A DNA stretch of 64,000 nucleotides from Saprospiraceae bacterium (lineage in GTDB: Bacteria; Bacteroidota; Bacteroidia; Chitinophagales; Saprospiraceae): NCBI GenBank assembly GCA_016706365.1, contig JADJJU010000010.1, positions 1 through 64,000 on the forward strand, in the 5' to 3' direction. The notes under the pieces are model-generated. The model had not been told where the DNA came from and made no database searches. It was given only the letters and a program-made list of their open reading frames with translations. Position 1 is the first letter of the stretch. Every line of letters starts with the position of its first letter. Made by a program: the position numbers and the translations under genes. Positions 63,569 through 64,000 of this stretch are shown in pieces.

Positions 63569-64000
63569 ATGGAGCCTAATAAAATCCCCCCTTTAAAAAA
63601 AGCCTTAATACCGATCGTATTTCTTATTCTCATGTTGAGTTTCAATGTAATCTTCGTGTACGGAGATGATTCCATATCAGGATCAAATCAGATGATACTT
63701 ATATTGTCCGGAGCAGTGGCAGCCATAGTCGGATATACAGAAGGTTACACCTGGAAATCTATTATTTTCGGAATAGTTCAAAGCATAGGTTCCACGGTAC
63801 CGGCCATGATTATATTATTGCTGATAGGTGCTTTAGCTGGCACATGGCTGATCAGTGGTGTGGTTCCCGCCATGATCTATTATGGTTTACAAATATTGCA
63901 TCCATCTATCTTTTTGGTTGCTACCTGCATAATATGTTCAGTGGTTTCCGTCGCCACGGGAAGTTCATGGTCTACCGTAGCAACAGTGGGAATTGCATTA
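63569..64000 (+). CDS. nhaC: NhaC-type Na+/H+ antiporter, 5' part only
   Basis: The ATG at 63569 opens a frame that runs off the window end (144 codons). The product begins MEPNKIPPLKKALIPIVF and contains a sequence of membrane helices with GYTEGYTWKSIIFGIVQSIG and VSVATGSSWSTVATVGIAL, which are conserved NhaC/NhaE-type antiporter motifs. It exchanges sodium for protons. It is divergent from ftsX. The rest of the gene lies outside the window. Confidence 0.9.
   Translation, partial: MEPNKIPPLKKALIPIVFLILMLSFNVIFVYGDDSISGSNQMILILSGAVAAIVGYTEGYTWKSIIFGIVQSIGSTVPAMIILLLIGALAGTWLISGVVPAMIYYGLQILHPSIFLVATCIICSVVSVATGSSWSTVATVGIAL

Overview
The window looks like a chromosomal segment of a Bacteroidota bacterium, most plausibly a Saprospiria/Saprospiraceae-type organism. 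It has low GC, cell-surface proteins with type IX secretion (T9SS) sorting domains of both the type A and CHU_C/type B kinds, SprB-like repeats, a TPR-CHAT protein, DUF3098, DUF4296 and DUF3078 proteins, Bacteroidota-type promoter boxes (TAnnTTTG) and the ftsX-DUF3098-uppP-truB gene order. This is inferred from gene content; no rRNA is present.

Layout. (1) Positions 1 to about 10200 are an accessory, partly decayed integrative element next to tRNA-Pro. It holds an excisionase-like HTH protein, an RteC-like protein, a Fic protein fused to an AbiEi-like N-terminus, a direct repeat carrying a decayed copy of the integrase 3' end, a broken HigA-like antitoxin, a three-gene cassette with an Xre regulator, an orphan HipB-like regulator and an IntDOT-like tyrosine recombinase. 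(2) 10200-17500: tRNA-Pro and tRNA-Val around a four-helix-bundle (23S IVS) protein, then AlkD-like, DUF900 and alpha/beta hydrolases, an sdpR-sdpI pair and an MgtC/DUF4010 membrane protein. (3) 17800-23000: mutS and ettA. (4) 23600-30700: a large secreted metalloprotease-like protein whose 3' part is heavily decayed and ends in toxin/immunity-like genes, a truncated HicB and a lipoprotein hydrolase. (5) 30700-41200, all on the minus strand: ECF sigma factor, membrane anti-sigma-like TPR protein and TPR-CHAT protease-like protein, followed by three T9SS or fibre-type surface proteins. (6) 41600-64000: mostly housekeeping genes, namely a second ECF sigma/anti-sigma pair, rhomboid, rlmH, a SWIM protein, SixA-like phosphatase, a PhoB/PhoR-like pair, a giant NtrY-like kinase, mazG, ribA, msrB/msrA, DUF3078, truB, uppP, DUF3098, ftsX and the start of nhaC.

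Two features cut across the whole window. First, many conserved genes (ettA, the response regulator, ribA, the NtrY-like kinase, TPR-CHAT, DUF3078 and others) are broken by single-base changes in short homopolymers. This is the signature of uncorrected sequencing indels, so I list each such gene as one feature and state where the frame breaks. Second, the intergenic spaces carry several dispersed structured repeat families. The most striking is an array of consecutive hairpins separated by a short conserved linker (GGTGATGTC or GTGACG), seen at six places. A second family overlaps the stop codons of some genes.

The strongest candidates for new biology are the hairpin arrays, the ECF sigma/anti-sigma/TPR-CHAT module (reminiscent of protease-regulated sigma signalling but without CRISPR) and the cassette at 6540-8194 inside the integrative element.
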